Positions 1 through 10,826 of a DNA stretch of 64,000 nucleotides are shown here, piece after piece (positions within the stretch are counted from its first letter, which is position 1; every line of letters begins with the position of its first letter). The position numbers and the translations under genes were made by a program. The notes beneath the pieces were generated by a model, which was not told the origin of the DNA, did no database searches, and saw nothing but the letters and a program-made list of their open reading frames with translations. Origin of the DNA: Eutreptiella sp. 'Long Island Sound 2002'. Lineage: Eukaryota > Euglenozoa > Euglenophyceae > Eutreptiales > Eutreptiaceae. Location: assembly GCA_964036045.1 (NCBI GenBank), contig OZ038382.1, positions 108,460,578-108,524,577 on the forward strand. The letters run 5' to 3'.

Positions 1-1580
1 CAAGAAACGCGCAAAGGATGCCATTCGGCAGGTTTACACACTTACGGAGGCTGTCCGCCTCGTTTTGGAGCTTGAAATGCCAAAAAAAAGGTGATGTTTC
101 TTGCTATGTCGCTTTTCTGCGTTATTGATGCATTGTGCAACCGCTCCTTGTGGTGTACAAGAGACCACTTGCACACTTTCGAAGCCATATCATTCTCATA
201 CATCGTCTAATGAGGTCATTCACTCCGGTCGGGATACCTACATACTCTAACTTGCACACTAGGACATCGTATAACACCACATTTATAAACAAAGTGCGAT
301 GATGGCAATGTTACGCTTTGTGCAAACATGTGTGCAAGTAGTTTATTGCATCGTTTGCACACGGTTGCACTCGTGCAACTACCAATATATGCCTCCCCTC
401 TTCTAGGTACAAGAACCTTATCTGTTGGGTATCTAAGCTTCGCAATGATGGGAAGGGGCGCCTCCCTGCTAATTGGGAGCACTCCTTTCTATCGTTTGAG
501 GCTTTCAAGATTGCTTGGCGGGAGCTTGGGAGCAAGCAAATCCTAGTCCCAAGCGATTACAATGGGAAGGTAGGTGTCCGTCGGGATCTTGATGAGTTTT
601 TTAAGTATATCTCAACTCAAGACGATATACTTGATACAATGTCATTCCCGCTTTTGGATGGGGAACGACCATATGTTTTGATCGTTCGGGGTGATGGATT
701 CCTTTGTGGATCTTGCCCCTGGGTGCAATTGGCCATTGAGTTCGCCAACCATGGTCAGAAGGCGCGCACCCTAGCTTATGATTGGACCATCGATGTCGCC
801 CTCACAAGTGAGCACGACATTGATGCTCTACGTGCAATTTTTTCAAAGACTTTGGAGGCAATCCAAAGTATTATAAATACTGGATGGATCCTCATTCGTG
901 CCCGAGTCATGTTGGGTGGTGACTCCCCATGGCTCCGTAAAGTGCTAGGAATTTCAAGCTATTTTTGCATTGGGAGTATTAATACTTACACGACGTGGTG
1001 CGAGGTCAAGGGAAAGTGGGAGGACCGGGAGTGGTGGTGTTCACCCAAGAGCGACAAAAAATTATATAAAGTTCATAAGAAGGGGTTGGATTGTACCACC
1101 GGCAAAGGATGTGTGAGTGAACCCTTGTTGCATATAGAGGAACGGTTCAAATTTGTGGTTATGTGCATATTGCATCTTGTTATTCGGGTTGGTGACTACC
1201 TCACCAAATTCATTAGGAGGAAGTGCAAGCACCTTCCGCCGGCCACTAGGGATCGTGTTCAAGATCACCTCAATTGTGCCAAGACCAAACATAGTCTCAA
1301 GGGCCATGCTATTCCAGAGGAGACATCGCTCTTGTTGGCAAACTGGCGTCATATTGGCAAGGCCATGAAGCTTCCAAACCATGTCATTGATGTTGTTGTA
1401 CGAATGGCTTACTTACTTGCGGCACTACTGAGTTGGGAGTTCAATTCGAACGCCCTCAATTGCAAATCCATCGGGAAGAAGTTCAAACGAACAATTTGTC
1501 CTACCATTCGATCGCCATATTTTTCTTTTGGGCAACACAAGTCTAAAGTCCATGGCCACACGTCGGTGGCTAGGGGTTAG
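1..1580 (+). CDS. Partial gene of unknown function with one intron; possible RNase H-fold transposase-like protein
   Basis: The coding sequence enters from the left edge (frame starting at base 2), leaves at a GT donor after base 90 and resumes at 407. The split codon AG|G joins in phase and the frame stays open to a stop at 1578-1580. The exon 2 protein reads naturally (YKNLICWVSKLRNDGKGRLP..., then MSFPLLDGERPYV at 639). Spaced motifs VRGDGF, MLGGDSPW, TTWCEVKG and MCILHLVIRVGDYL resemble the Asp...Asp...Cys...LH layout of an uncharacterised RNase H-like family, distantly RAG1-like, seen in cnidarians and algae. That link is inference from memory. The last 25 or so residues look less natural, so a further donor near 1500 is possible. 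The coding sequence is well supported; the function is not. Confidence 0.6.
91..406 (+). other. Spliceosomal intron rich in TGTGCAA/TTGCACA motifs
   Basis: GT (GTGATG) at 91 and AG at 405-406 after a pyrimidine-rich tract (CCTCCCCTCTTCTAG). Removing it joins two open frames in phase. At least seven GTGCAA or TTGCAC words, in both orientations, lie inside (about 133, 170, 251, 317, 330, 354 and 364-379). The two other phased introns in this window share this motif. Confidence 0.7.
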
Positions 1581-2962
1581 CCCAATATACAAAGAGCACA
1601 CCCTCATCCCACTCATATATGGTCAGGGTATGCACATTTGCAGTGTTCAACTGAGGATTTACAAAGGCGGCATCAGGGAGGTGGTCGCCCCATACTCCAC
1701 GCCCGGGGGCAGTGGTAGATCACGTGGGGGCACCGCCCATGCGGGCATCTGCCGGAAAGGCTGCAAGAAAGCAATGGAGCCCGTCATACAAACTGTATAT
1801 AGAGGTTATGGGGTGGGGGGGGACTGGAAGCTCGCCATCGGCAGCCGTACTGCAGTGCAGGAGGTCCAGGTAGGCCAGAAAAATAAAAGGCAGCCGTTCC
1901 CAGACCCTGAGTGCACAGCTATGCATAGACTGTCACCACAGGTGAACCGTTGGCGGCAGCCTTTGTGTGGTGTGGGGTATCGGAGGGGAGTGGGGAGCAG
2001 GAAGAGCGCGATACACCACATTCCAGTACACATTCAACTGGGGGTCGTGCGCGGAAAGGCGTCCCGCGTATGTGGGCCCAGAGGTGCCCGGGAGAGACCC
2101 CAGGTGACTGGGTTGCTTGACCGTGAGCGTGGCGAGTGCCAGGTGGAGCAAGTGGGCGACGAGGTAGGTGGGGCACCGACAGGTTCGATGGCATAGGCCT
2201 GGGCGACATCAACATGAACGACGCACGACTAACTGGACAAACAACGAGAACTGAGACATGGGAAGGGACCACAGGATCACTGATCGGGGAGGGTGTACAG
2301 TGCAGCGGCCTCCAAGTAGTGAAGGTGATTGGTACGCCCCCTAGGGGCAGCAAAGGCCAGGCGCCCATGGTACAAGTAGTGCTTGTCTTCAAATCTCCTG
2401 TAGCCAAACTACCACATCGCACTCGGGCAACTCAGCACCAAATTGTAAGGGATGGAAGGTCATAGCATGGCACTTACACTAACTGTCACCACCCCTGTAC
2501 AGTAATTCGAATCTCCCAAGCCAATCCAGGAGTCCAGTCGCAAAGCTGAAAAAAGCCGAAGCATACAAACGTTACAACCACCCAAATGACTAAACAGGCG
2601 TCGTGCTCAGTGCAGTAGTGCTTGTCAACCCAACAGTCCAACCCGAAAAGGGGCAACGGCCAAGCAAAAATTATACGCAGAGGGGAACCCGCGTAGGGGA
2701 GCGCCCTGTCTCCTACGGCAGCTCGGGGCTACCACCATGGATCGGGCCGCCGAGGCGGGGGGTGCGTGGCACACGCTGGGGGCACAATCGTGCCCAAAGA
2801 TCATATCTCACCACCTCCGTACGAAAGAAGACTAACAGTTGGATCATGGCCGACCAGTGGGGTACAGCAAACAGTCACAGCCAGCACAGCGGGAGCAGCG
2901 TTTTCTAAGAAGTGCAATAGGTCGTACCCACCGGCGATCACCAGAGAATGTTTCTCGACATA
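1581..2962. other. Stretch with no recognisable gene
   Basis: Moderately GC-rich unique sequence. Open frames occur on both strands (for example 1528-2196 plus and 1919-2422 minus), but none shows a motif, convincing codon pattern or clear splice structure. I see no repeat, RNA gene or element end here. It may be intronic or intergenic sequence of the flanking loci. Confidence 0.5.
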
Positions 2963-3866
2963 CCCAAGGTACAGCACTCGCCAGGGCGATAGGGGAAGAT
3001 CTCAAGCAGCATAAGGACAGCATTTGGAATTGCCATGCATCACCAGTTGTAGCCCAACGTTGTCAGCCATATCCGCGGGCACAGTCAAATAGCAGCACCA
3101 GCATCCCAATCCCGTCCAAAACGTGGCCAGCGAGAAGCTTGCGCTCGGCATTAGCTCCCACCGTTTCCCCAGTTCCCCGGGAACTCTGGGTACTCGGGAC
3201 AGCACTGCTCAGGAGCAAGGGGCCAGAATGCCTCCGGTTGTCATGGGATAGTAGCCGGGCATGGGATGGTACGGGTACGTTGCAGCCAGGCAAATGTGAA
3301 GCCATTCCAGATAGGGGGCGAGAATGACTCAACTGGGTCGTGCACCAGCCAAGAGTAGACAGGCATCCAGCTTGAGGCAACAAGCCAAAGGGTAGCCAGG
3401 TCCAGGGGTTCCTGTCGGTTGACACGCCGATGCCAAGGTACAGCACTCGCCAGGGCGATAGAGGAAGATCTCAAGCAGCATAAGGACAGCATTTAGAATT
3501 GCCATGCATCACCAGCTGTAGCCCAAAGTCGTCAGCCATATCCGCGGACACAGTCAGATAGCAGCACCAGCAAACCGATCCCGTCGAAGACGTGGGCAGC
3601 AAAAAGCTTGCGCCTGGCATCAGCTCCCACCCTTTCCCGAGTTCTCCGGGAACTCTGGGTACTCGGGACATCACTGCTCAGGAGCAGGGGACCAGAATGC
3701 CTCCGGGCGTCATGGGATAGTAGCCGGGCATGGGATACTACGGGTACGTTGCAGCCAGGCGAAACACGAAGCCATTCCAAATAGCCAAGAATAGACAGGC
3801 ATCCAGCCTGAGGCAGCAAGCCAAAGGGCAGCCAGGTCCAGGAGTTCCTGTCGGTGGGCACGCCGT
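2963..3866. repeat. Two-copy tandem duplication, period about 470 bp
   Basis: Copy 1 starts at about 2963 and copy 2 at about 3433, both with CCAAGGTACAGCACTCGCC. Similarity continues through CATCACCAG and CTCCGGGAACTCTGGGTACT to TTCCTGTCGGT. Copy 2 lacks about 27 bp present near 3330 of copy 1. Both copies keep a minus-strand open frame with the same ending (RGYG stop, at 3063 and 3532) and similar residues, so they may be duplicated exons of the minus-strand gene next door. That reading is tentative. Confidence 0.75.
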
Positions 3867-3869
3867 TGT

Positions 3870-5035
3870 CTAGATTGTTGGTTGAGCAATCCACCAGCCA
3901 TTGGGGTCCTGTGGATACAAGGGCTGGCGCAGCAAGGACAGGGCACATCGCGGCTTGTGCGAGCTGATGAGGGCGAAGAATTGGACCATCGTGTCAGGGC
4001 CATCGAAGTGATTGGCGCAAAGCTGGAGCAGGACATAGTCCATTAAGGAGCTGCTGTACATCACCAACGCTTCAGACCAGGGGAGGACCTCTTGTTCACG
4101 GTGTTGACCATACAAGCAGACCCAAGTATTTCCGGCAAGTTCACGGATCCCATAAAGGCCGAATGGCGGGACGAAACTAAGCGGGTGAGGCCGGTACACA
4201 ACCTCATCAAGCATGGGCAGGTCGCTCGCAGTCAGAAAAGTCAGGCAGATAACTGATGACGTACCATAGAGCCATTCTGCCAGTAGACTGGTGTAATGCT
4301 TGTCCCGGACGTGCTCAGTAGGAAAGGCGAAGCCCCACAGCTGTCCATAGCAATCAAGGATTATCAAGTCGTCAAAGTGCTCGAAGAGAAGATGGATATC
4401 AGCCATGGGTGCGCAGAAGGGGAGCTCCTCGTCCGGTTCCAGCACATCAAGCAGGAGGACAGAGCCATCAAGGACTGCGAAAATACCCGCATGTACGGGC
4501 CGTATGGACTCTAGGCATTCGGAGGCAAGTACAATAGCAATTGGTCCAGGTATAACGGCCAGCTCGTGGAGGCGCAGGTGACACTGGTGCCGTACCTCCG
4601 TGTATGCGCTCTGTGTCTCCACAACAACGGTAGACATCCCTGCCATTCAGCCATGGGTATGTGCCCAAAAGTCGTAGAACACTGAGAGAATATCACGATA
4701 TCCCTGTGCATAGGAGTTGGCGGCCGTGGCGTTTCGTAGTGCAGTGCATTTGGCAAGTGCAATCGCCACAGTGGAGCACCATGACGCCGCTAGCGTGAGG
4801 GTTCGCGAGTGGAGTTCCAAAAGGGGAGCGCTCACGCGGTAGTGAAGAGCGTAGGTGGCCTGCATCATGAGAGTAACGGGGTCAGAGGAAGAGGCATCCA
4901 AAAAAGCGCGGTGAGCGGTGACGGCTGAAAGAGCATAGCAGCTAGAAAATCGATAATTCCATTCTACGAAGATATACGCCCGTCGGTAGCGTTCGAGCAA
5001 AGCTAAGTGTTCACGACGCAAGTGACGTGAACAGG
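3870..5035 (-). CDS. Hypothetical protein fragment, interrupted upstream by element A
   Basis: A minus-strand frame with balanced composition runs from the element junction at 5035 down to a stop at 3870. One in-frame TGA at 4647-4649 is followed at once by ATG (4644-4646), so the second part alone is a 258-residue ORF beginning MAGMSTVVVETQ. Residues are natural and mixed, with Trp, Cys and His spread along the chain (AEWLYGTSSVICLTF, PFGLYGIRELAGNTWVCLYG). I recognise no family. In the pre-insertion reading, codons for CSRHL in the 17-bp repeat continue the minus-strand frame found at 28099-28434. The TGA could be decay, a splice matter or a sequence error. Duplicated exon-like blocks lie just downstream on the same strand. 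Confidence 0.45.
5019..5035. repeat. Left copy of 17-bp target site duplication of element A
   Basis: CAAGTGACGTGAACAGG, identical to 28082-28098. The bases just outside the match differ at both ends. It sits exactly where balanced host sequence gives way to the GC-rich element. A chance 17-bp match within about 100 bp of both compositional borders is very unlikely. Confidence 0.85.
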
Positions 5036-7402
5036 TTTGAGGTCTGAGGTTTGATTTTGCGGGTACTAGACGCCTTTCGGCCCCGGGGGGCCACCTGGAT
5101 GGGCCAGGTGATATCCTCCCCACCGGGTCCTAGTGGGGGGCCCTCCAAGACGCACCTCCTGCCTGGTGGCGGAGTCCCCCGGGTTCACAGAGCTCGGAGC
5201 CCCGTCCTTCCCCGACGTCCCCGTTTCGCCACTCGCCGGTCAGTGCATCAATTCGCAGCCGTGGCTGCGGGCGCTTACCCACTGCGTCGGCCCCCTAATG
5301 TGTGGTCGCCCGGGGCGCCGGCGCCGCCGGGACCGTGCTACTGGCTTGTCGCCAGTGGGACCCCCTTGGGCTGGCGCGGAGGCCGCCTAGCCTAGGTGTT
5401 GGGGCGTGGCGCTGTGCGCCACTACTGCCTTGGCGGGCGCAGTGCCCCGTCTGTGTGTGCGCGGCGCTCGCGGCGAGTTCGGGGGGGTTCGGGCCGGCAC
5501 CTGGCGTCGTGTGTCTTTCGTTTCCCTCTCCCCGCCCCGCGTGTTCCGCGCTGCGTGTGGCGGGCCGTCTCGTCCGGGTGTCCCTTACCCTCGCTCGCTG
5601 GTACGCCATTCCATGCGGTCTGTGCGTTCCGCGCGCTCGGTCCGGTTGCCCTCCCGGTAGTCCCCGCGTGTCCCTGTCGTGTGTGTGCGCTCGCGCTCTC
5701 GCGGTGTCCGCTCCCTCCCCCGCTGGGTGGTGTGGCGCGCGCATCTCGCGTGGTCCCGGCACTGGGCGCTGGTAGGGCCGTTCCACGCGGTCCGTGCCCC
5801 TCCGCGTGTCCTGCCCCGGTCCCTTGCTCCGTCTGGCGTGCTTCGGGGGGGGCAGTCCGGTCCCGGTTCCCCCCTACTTGGCTTGGGGTTGTGGGGGCGG
5901 CGGCAGGGCGTCCCCGGGGGGGTGCCTTCGACCGTTGCGTGGGGCGTCTGGGGTCTTGCGCTCCTCCTCCCCCGACTGCCCGTCCACTGGGTGGGCTGTC
6001 GGGGTCCGCGTTGTGGGCGCGGGCGTGCGGGTGTGGGGGCCCTGCTCTGTCCCTGTGGGGGCTGCGCGCCGCGGGGCGGGTCCATGGCGTTCTTATGCTG
6101 GGGGGCGGGCTGGGGGGGGGGGGGGGGGTGCGCCGTTTCCTCTGGCTGTGCGGCCGGGGCGGGGCCTGTAGGGCGGGGGGTCGCTCTGCCTCTTTCCGTC
6201 CCTCTGCCTTCCCTGGGCAGGCAACAAAGCGGGCGTCACTGGCGTTCTGCTGTCCATGGAGGTCGTGGCCCCCCATACCACTCCGGTTCGTGCTCACCCA
6301 GCTTCTCTGGGTACGATCTGTGCGGCGTCCCGGTGCGCAGGCGTGGGCCCGCTTGTTCTTCGCGGCCCCCATGTGAGCCGGCGGCTGGGGCGGGGGGGCG
6401 GGTCACACTCCGGCTCCCCTCTCTGGCGGGGGGGGCCCATCCCCCCTGCCTCGGGGGGTGGGGGCCGGGGCCCCCGCGGCTGGCGGGCTGGTGGGGGGGC
6501 TGGGGGGGGGGGCTGTCGCGCCGCGGCCTCCCTGCTCTCATTCCGGGCGGCGGCCTGCAGTACTCCTTTCTGGCCCTCTCCGTGTCGCCGGCGCGCTCCC
6601 TTCCGGCGCGCGCGTGCGGTCGGGGCTGAAGTGCCGCCCCGGGGTGGGGGGGGGTGAGGAGCGACCCGTGGACCGCTCCCCCGGGGGCCCCAGCTGACCT
6701 GAACCCCCCCTCTGTCACCTCGGAGTGGGCTGTGGTTACGGGAGGGTCATGTGGGGCGCGGCCTCCTTCCTGTTCCGTTGTGCGCGTTGCTCCTGCACGC
6801 CGGTGTGGGTTCGCGGGAGCAGGTCCAGCCGCCGTTGCCCTTACCGCGTCGCCGTTCCTCCTGAGGGGGGGGGCGCCCCCCCGGCCCTGAGGGGGCGGAG
6901 GGCCGCGCCTGTGGCTCCCCAGCTGAGGTGGGTGCGGGGGGGGGGGTCGGGGGGCCGCGCCCCCGCCCGCTCTCGGACCTGTGTGGGAGGGGGGGGGGGG
7001 AATTGGGGGGGGCCCTTCGGTCCCCTGGCGATGCCTCCTGTCGGCCGGGGGGGGGGGGCGGCATGGCAGTCCTGGCCCTGGGGGACAGCCATCGGCGGGG
7101 GGGTCGCGCCCCTCCCCCGCACCCCTCTACCGAGAGCCGGATTCTCGCGCAGGCCCTCGCTGGGGCCCCCCATCCCCCGGCCGTTGTCGCGCGGCGCCGG
7201 CCGGCCGGGGATGGCCGTGAGGGTTAGCGGTCAGTGGTTAGCGGGCTGCGGGGCAGCAGGTTCCCCCCTCGCGCTCGTTGTCTCCGCACTCCCTCCCGCG
7301 GGAGGTGGCGCGCCCTCTTGCGTTGTGCCGTACTGTGGGGGGGGCGTGGGCCGGGGGGCCCAGCCCACCCCCCCAACTCTCCCGTACCCGCCGTCTGGGC
7401 CT
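5036..7402 (-). other. 3' region of element A
   Basis: About 2.4 kb, extremely GC-rich, with few A on the plus strand (few T in the sense strand) and many G runs, the longest 17 G at 6112-6128. Long open frames exist in nearly every frame because stop codons are rare; none looks like a protein. A diverged single copy of the 5' array monomer lies at about 5905-6075. The sense-strand end reads ...CAAACCTCAGACCTCAAA before the target repeat. Confidence 0.6.
5905..6075 (-). repeat. Solitary diverged copy of the 212-bp monomer in the 3' region
   Basis: On the plus strand GGGCGTCCCCGGGGGGGTGCCTT (in pieces of 20 bases or fewer), CGTTG, GGGGCGTCTGG, CCCCCGACTGCCCGTCCAC, then GCGGGCGTGCGGGTGTGGGG follow in the same order as in the array monomers at 20870-26745. 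It is more diverged than the array copies and resembles the outermost array copy at 26700-26800 best. Confidence 0.6.
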
Positions 7403-9555
7403 TCACCTGCGCCGTCGCTTGAGTGGGGGCTGGAGCTGCGGCGGCGGCGGGTTGTGCCGGCAGTAGCGCCAGTGGGCGAGGGCGCTGCGCAAAGCCCGGG
7501 GGAGCCAGTTGTTGGCGTCCGGATCCGTGATGCGGAGCACCGCTCCCCCCTCCAGGAAGGCCGGCCACGTCGGCTCCCTGTCGGGCCACGCCGCCCGGAT
7601 CACTGACCTGAGGACCCTCTCATGGTCCTCTGGAGCTGCCCACCCCCACTGGGGGTACCTCTCGGTTTCCTCCGTCCCTCCGGAGGAGCAGGGCATCGAA
7701 GGGCCGGTTCCTCGACCTCCTGGAGATCCCCTTGTTGGCCCAGCACAACCACCCGTACACCTCCCCCACCAGGGGGAGGGTCTCCTCCCCCAGAGGGTCC
7801 GGGACCGCGCCCCAGTCCCGGTCCCATGGCCGGCCCTCCTCCGCCCCCCGTGCCGGCCTTCCTCGCCTCCCCTGCGCCTGCGGCGCCGATGCCGCGCCCC
7901 GTCCCCCCTCCGCCGAGGCCATCCGCGCCGGCTCCACCCTCGGCGCGGGGGGGGCTTCATGGTGCTGGTGTCGTGGGGGTTGGGGGGGGACGAGCTCGCC
8001 GGCGTCAGGGTCGATGTTGTAGAGGTGGTGGTGGTGGTGGTGGTGGTGGTGGTGGGTGTGGTGTGCCGGCATCTGTTGGATGCCAGGGGGGGATGCACCT
8101 CACCGGCTGCACGTCCGGCTGCGGGGGCGCCCCGCCCTCTGCCCCCCTCCCTTCGCCCCGTCCTCCCCCCTGGGCTCCCATGCCCCGTCCCACCTGTCCC
8201 TTGGGGCCCGCGGCGCCCTTGCCCTTGCCCTTGGGCCCCTTTCCAGCCCCCTGCCCGTGTTGCGGGTCCCGCCTCCCGTCCTCCACGCCCTGGCCCGCTC
8301 GCTCTCCCACCTCCCCTCGCCCTGCCCCCTGCTCCTGGGCTCCCTGCCCGCGCCCCTGCGCGCCCTTCCCGCGCCCTGGCCCCTTTCCGGCCCCCTGCCC
8401 CGAGTCGCGCCGTCTGCTGCCTGCGCTCTGCTCCCCCCCGCTGCTGCGCCCTTCCTGGACCACTCGCCGGGCGTCCCGCTGCCTTTGCAGCTGCGGCAGC
8501 GTGACGCCCGGCGGCGAGCGCTCGCGCGTCGGGGGGCGGACGTGCCGCTCCCGCCCCGGGGGGAAGGGCTTGGGGGGGAACGGCTTGGGGGGGCTGGTGT
8601 GGGTGTGGGTGGGGTTGGCGTGGGCGCGGTACTTCGCGCTCTCCCTGCCCACTGCTGCTGCTGCGGCGGCCGCCGGCGAGGCGTCCGCGGCCCGTGCGGG
8701 GTTCTTCTCCCGCTTGCGCAGCGTGCTGGGGGCCGCGGCGTGGCCGGTCGAGGCGGTGTCGCGGCCCGTCGGGGTTGCGGCCGCAGCCCCTCGCGCGCCC
8801 TCCTCATTCTCCTTCGCTGCCGTGGCGGCCGCCGACGAGGCGCCCTTGGCCGCGGTCGCAACCCCTCGCACGCCCTCCTCATTCTCCTCTGCTGCCGCGG
8901 CGGCCGCCGGCGAGGCGCCCGCGGCCCGTGCGGGGTCCGTCCCCCGCGTTCGCGGCGTGCTGGAGGTCGCGGCGTGGCCGGCCGAGGTGGTGTCGCGGCC
9001 CGCCGGGGTCGCTGCCGCGGCCCCTCGCGCGCCCTCCCCGCTCTCCTTCGCTGCCGCGGCGGCCGCCGACGAGGCGCCCGTGGCCCGTGCGGTCGCAACC
9101 CCTCGCGCGCCCTTCTTGCTCTCCTCTGCGGCTGCGGCAGCCCTCGGCGATGCGCCCGGTTTCTGCGCCGGGGCTGCCCCTCTTGTCGGCGGCGTGCCGG
9201 GGGCCGCGGTCGGGGCCGCGGCGTGGCCCGCTGCGGTCTCCGCTTCCTGCGCGTCTGGGCGGGGCGGGGCGGCGGGGCTGGCTGCTTGGACGGCGGGGGC
9301 GGTGGTCTCGGCTGGCCCAGGCTCCCGGGCTGGCGGCGGCGGCCCGACCAGCACCGCCGCCTCCGCCAGCCTCCGCTCCTCGCGCTCCCCGAGGGTCTCC
9401 CCCGTCCACTCCGGGGAGGAGACGGGGGAGCGGGAGCGGGACCGGCGGTGGTGGCGGTCGTCCCGCTGGGGGGACCCATCGGAGTCTGCCATCACTGTTA
9501 CCCTGGTAGGCATGTGTGGTGGCAGGCGCGCCCTTCCCACTACCTCCTGGTGCAT
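7403..9555 (-). CDS. Element A ORF4: disordered Ala/Arg-rich protein with internal repeats
   Basis: The ATG at 9555 overlaps the ORF3 stop as TGATG. The protein begins MHQEVVGRARLPPHMP; an inner start MADSDGSPQRDD leads an RS-like basic stretch (HHRRSRSRSPVSS). The middle repeats an Ala-rich module about four times (AAAAAAKESGEGARG, ATPAGRDTTSAGHAA and variants). The first frame closes at 8005. Coding then appears to continue through a (GGT)n tract giving a His run, after two frame changes, into a segment with natural composition (VIRAAWPDREPTWPAFLEGG) ending at 7403 in PLKRRRR. No enzyme motif is visible; nucleic-acid binding is an inference from charge. The first 500 residues are well supported and the distal part less so. 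Confidence 0.55.
8024..8054. repeat. (GGT)n microsatellite inside ORF4
   Basis: About ten GGT units on the plus strand, read as His codons on the coding minus strand in one frame. The ORF4 frame is interrupted around this tract, as expected for slippage or a length-calling error. Confidence 0.85.
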
Positions 9556-10787
9556 CAGTGCCCTGCCGTGGGCAGTGCCGTGTGGTGCTCTGCGGGGGGG
9601 AGGGGGGGAGGGGGTGGGGGGCCGGCTGTGGCGTCAGCCCCGCACGACCAGGGGCCTGCGGCCATCCACCGGCATTGGGAGGGGAGGCGGGGGAGCCACG
9701 CGGCCCACGCGTCGCGCCACAGCTCCCAGTCTGGGGCGGGGCCCAGGGCCCTGGGCCCCCGGGGGTCGTCGAGCGGTGTCGGGGGCAGCCGCACCAGGTG
9801 GACCCCCGTAACGGCGGTGACCTCCTGTGTTCGCAGGAAGGTGTGTACTCCGTCCCGCGCCGCAGCCGCCGGGAGGGGGGGGCGGGGTACGGGTGTTGCC
9901 CCATAGAGGTGGGTGGGGGTGATCCCCAGGATCCGCCCCGGGTCCCCGCGGGTCGCGACGACGAGGAGGAGCAGGGGGGTGCCAGGGCACTCCTGCCAGA
10001 GGACCTGCCCCCTGTGGTGGGCACCCCTGGTCCTGGAGAGGGGGGGGAACAGGTCTGGGTTAGCCCAGCCGCGGGGCGCGTGCATCGCCGGCGGGAGGGC
10101 GGGGCACCAAGTGGGCTCCCTGGGGAACGCCTCGTAGACGACGGCGTACGGGAGGGTAGGCCTGATGCCGTCGTACACCGGGTTGGTCGGCCGGGGCTGG
10201 GCGGACGCCTCGTCCGCGCCTTCCACGAACACCGTGACCTCGCCCACCTCCAGGTCCTGGTGCGGTGGGTGTAGAAGGTGGAGCGGCGCATCCAGCTCGG
10301 ACACTCCTCCCGGGTACGTGGCCCACGCCTGGTTCAGGTACGGGGCCGCGTCCCCGGGGTAGCGCGTCCTGAGGGCGTGCAGCAGGGCTGGGGCGCTACT
10401 GCGGAGGGACATGGCAGACCCTGCTCCCGTCAGCCGCAGGGTGTCCCCCATGGACAGGGTCCGGCCCGACCAATTGGACTCGCGCCACTCCATCCAGTGC
10501 CCGTAGAGGGCTGCCTCCGGGCTGATGAGCCCCGGCCGGACTGCGTTCACGATCCGGTGCATTGCCGGGAGCAGCGTAGGGGCCCCCGCTCCGTTCAGGG
10601 TGCGGACGGCCGGGAGGGCGGTCTCGTTGAGGAAAGCCCTCGCACTGCCCTCCAGGTCACACCGTGCGGCAGCGTGCGCTTCGTGTGCCTCCGCCACCGC
10701 GTCCGCCACCAGGCCCCGGACGGCCGCATCCTGGGCTCTGCGGCGGGCCCTGGTGTGCCCCGGCCCATCCCCCCGTCGGCGTGGCAT
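9555..10787 (-). CDS. Element A ORF3: 410-residue protein of unknown function
   Basis: ATG at 10785-10787 (MPRRRGDGPGHTRARRRAQD), 39 nt after the ORF2 stop, intact to its TGA at 9555. The basic N-terminus is followed by a folded-looking body with hydrophobic segments (GHWMEWRESNWSG, EVTVFVEGADEA, LPYAVVYEAFPREPTW, TPLLLLVVATRGDPGRILG). I recognise no domain; it lacks zinc-finger, RT, endonuclease and RNase H motifs. Its last base pairs overlap the ORF4 start (TGATG), a layout known from termination-reinitiation in some LINEs. It may be a structural or nucleic-acid-binding accessory protein, but nothing in the sequence proves that. Being one uninterrupted frame, it is the best-preserved ORF of element A. 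Confidence 0.65.
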   Translation of the reverse strand: MPRRRGDGPGHTRARRRAQDAAVRGLVADAVAEAHEAHAAARCDLEGSARAFLNETALPAVRTLNGAGAPTLLPAMHRIVNAVRPGLISPEAALYGHWMEWRESNWSGRTLSMGDTLRLTGAGSAMSLRSSAPALLHALRTRYPGDAAPYLNQAWATYPGGVSELDAPLHLLHPPHQDLEVGEVTVFVEGADEASAQPRPTNPVYDGIRPTLPYAVVYEAFPREPTWCPALPPAMHAPRGWANPDLFPPLSRTRGAHHRGQVLWQECPGTPLLLLVVATRGDPGRILGITPTHLYGATPVPRPPLPAAAARDGVHTFLRTQEVTAVTGVHLVRLPPTPLDDPRGPRALGPAPDWELWRDAWAAWLPRLPSQCRWMAAGPWSCGADATAGPPPPPPLPPAEHHTALPTAGH

Positions 10788-10826
10788 GGTGCTGCGGGCT
10801 CTGCAAAGGGCGGCGGCGGGTGGGGG

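Noticed and set aside
5051-7402. Long open frames on both strands near the 3' end of element A
   Set aside because: Low-complexity Gly, Pro, Arg and Ala strings in every frame and no motif; explained by extreme GC and rare stops.
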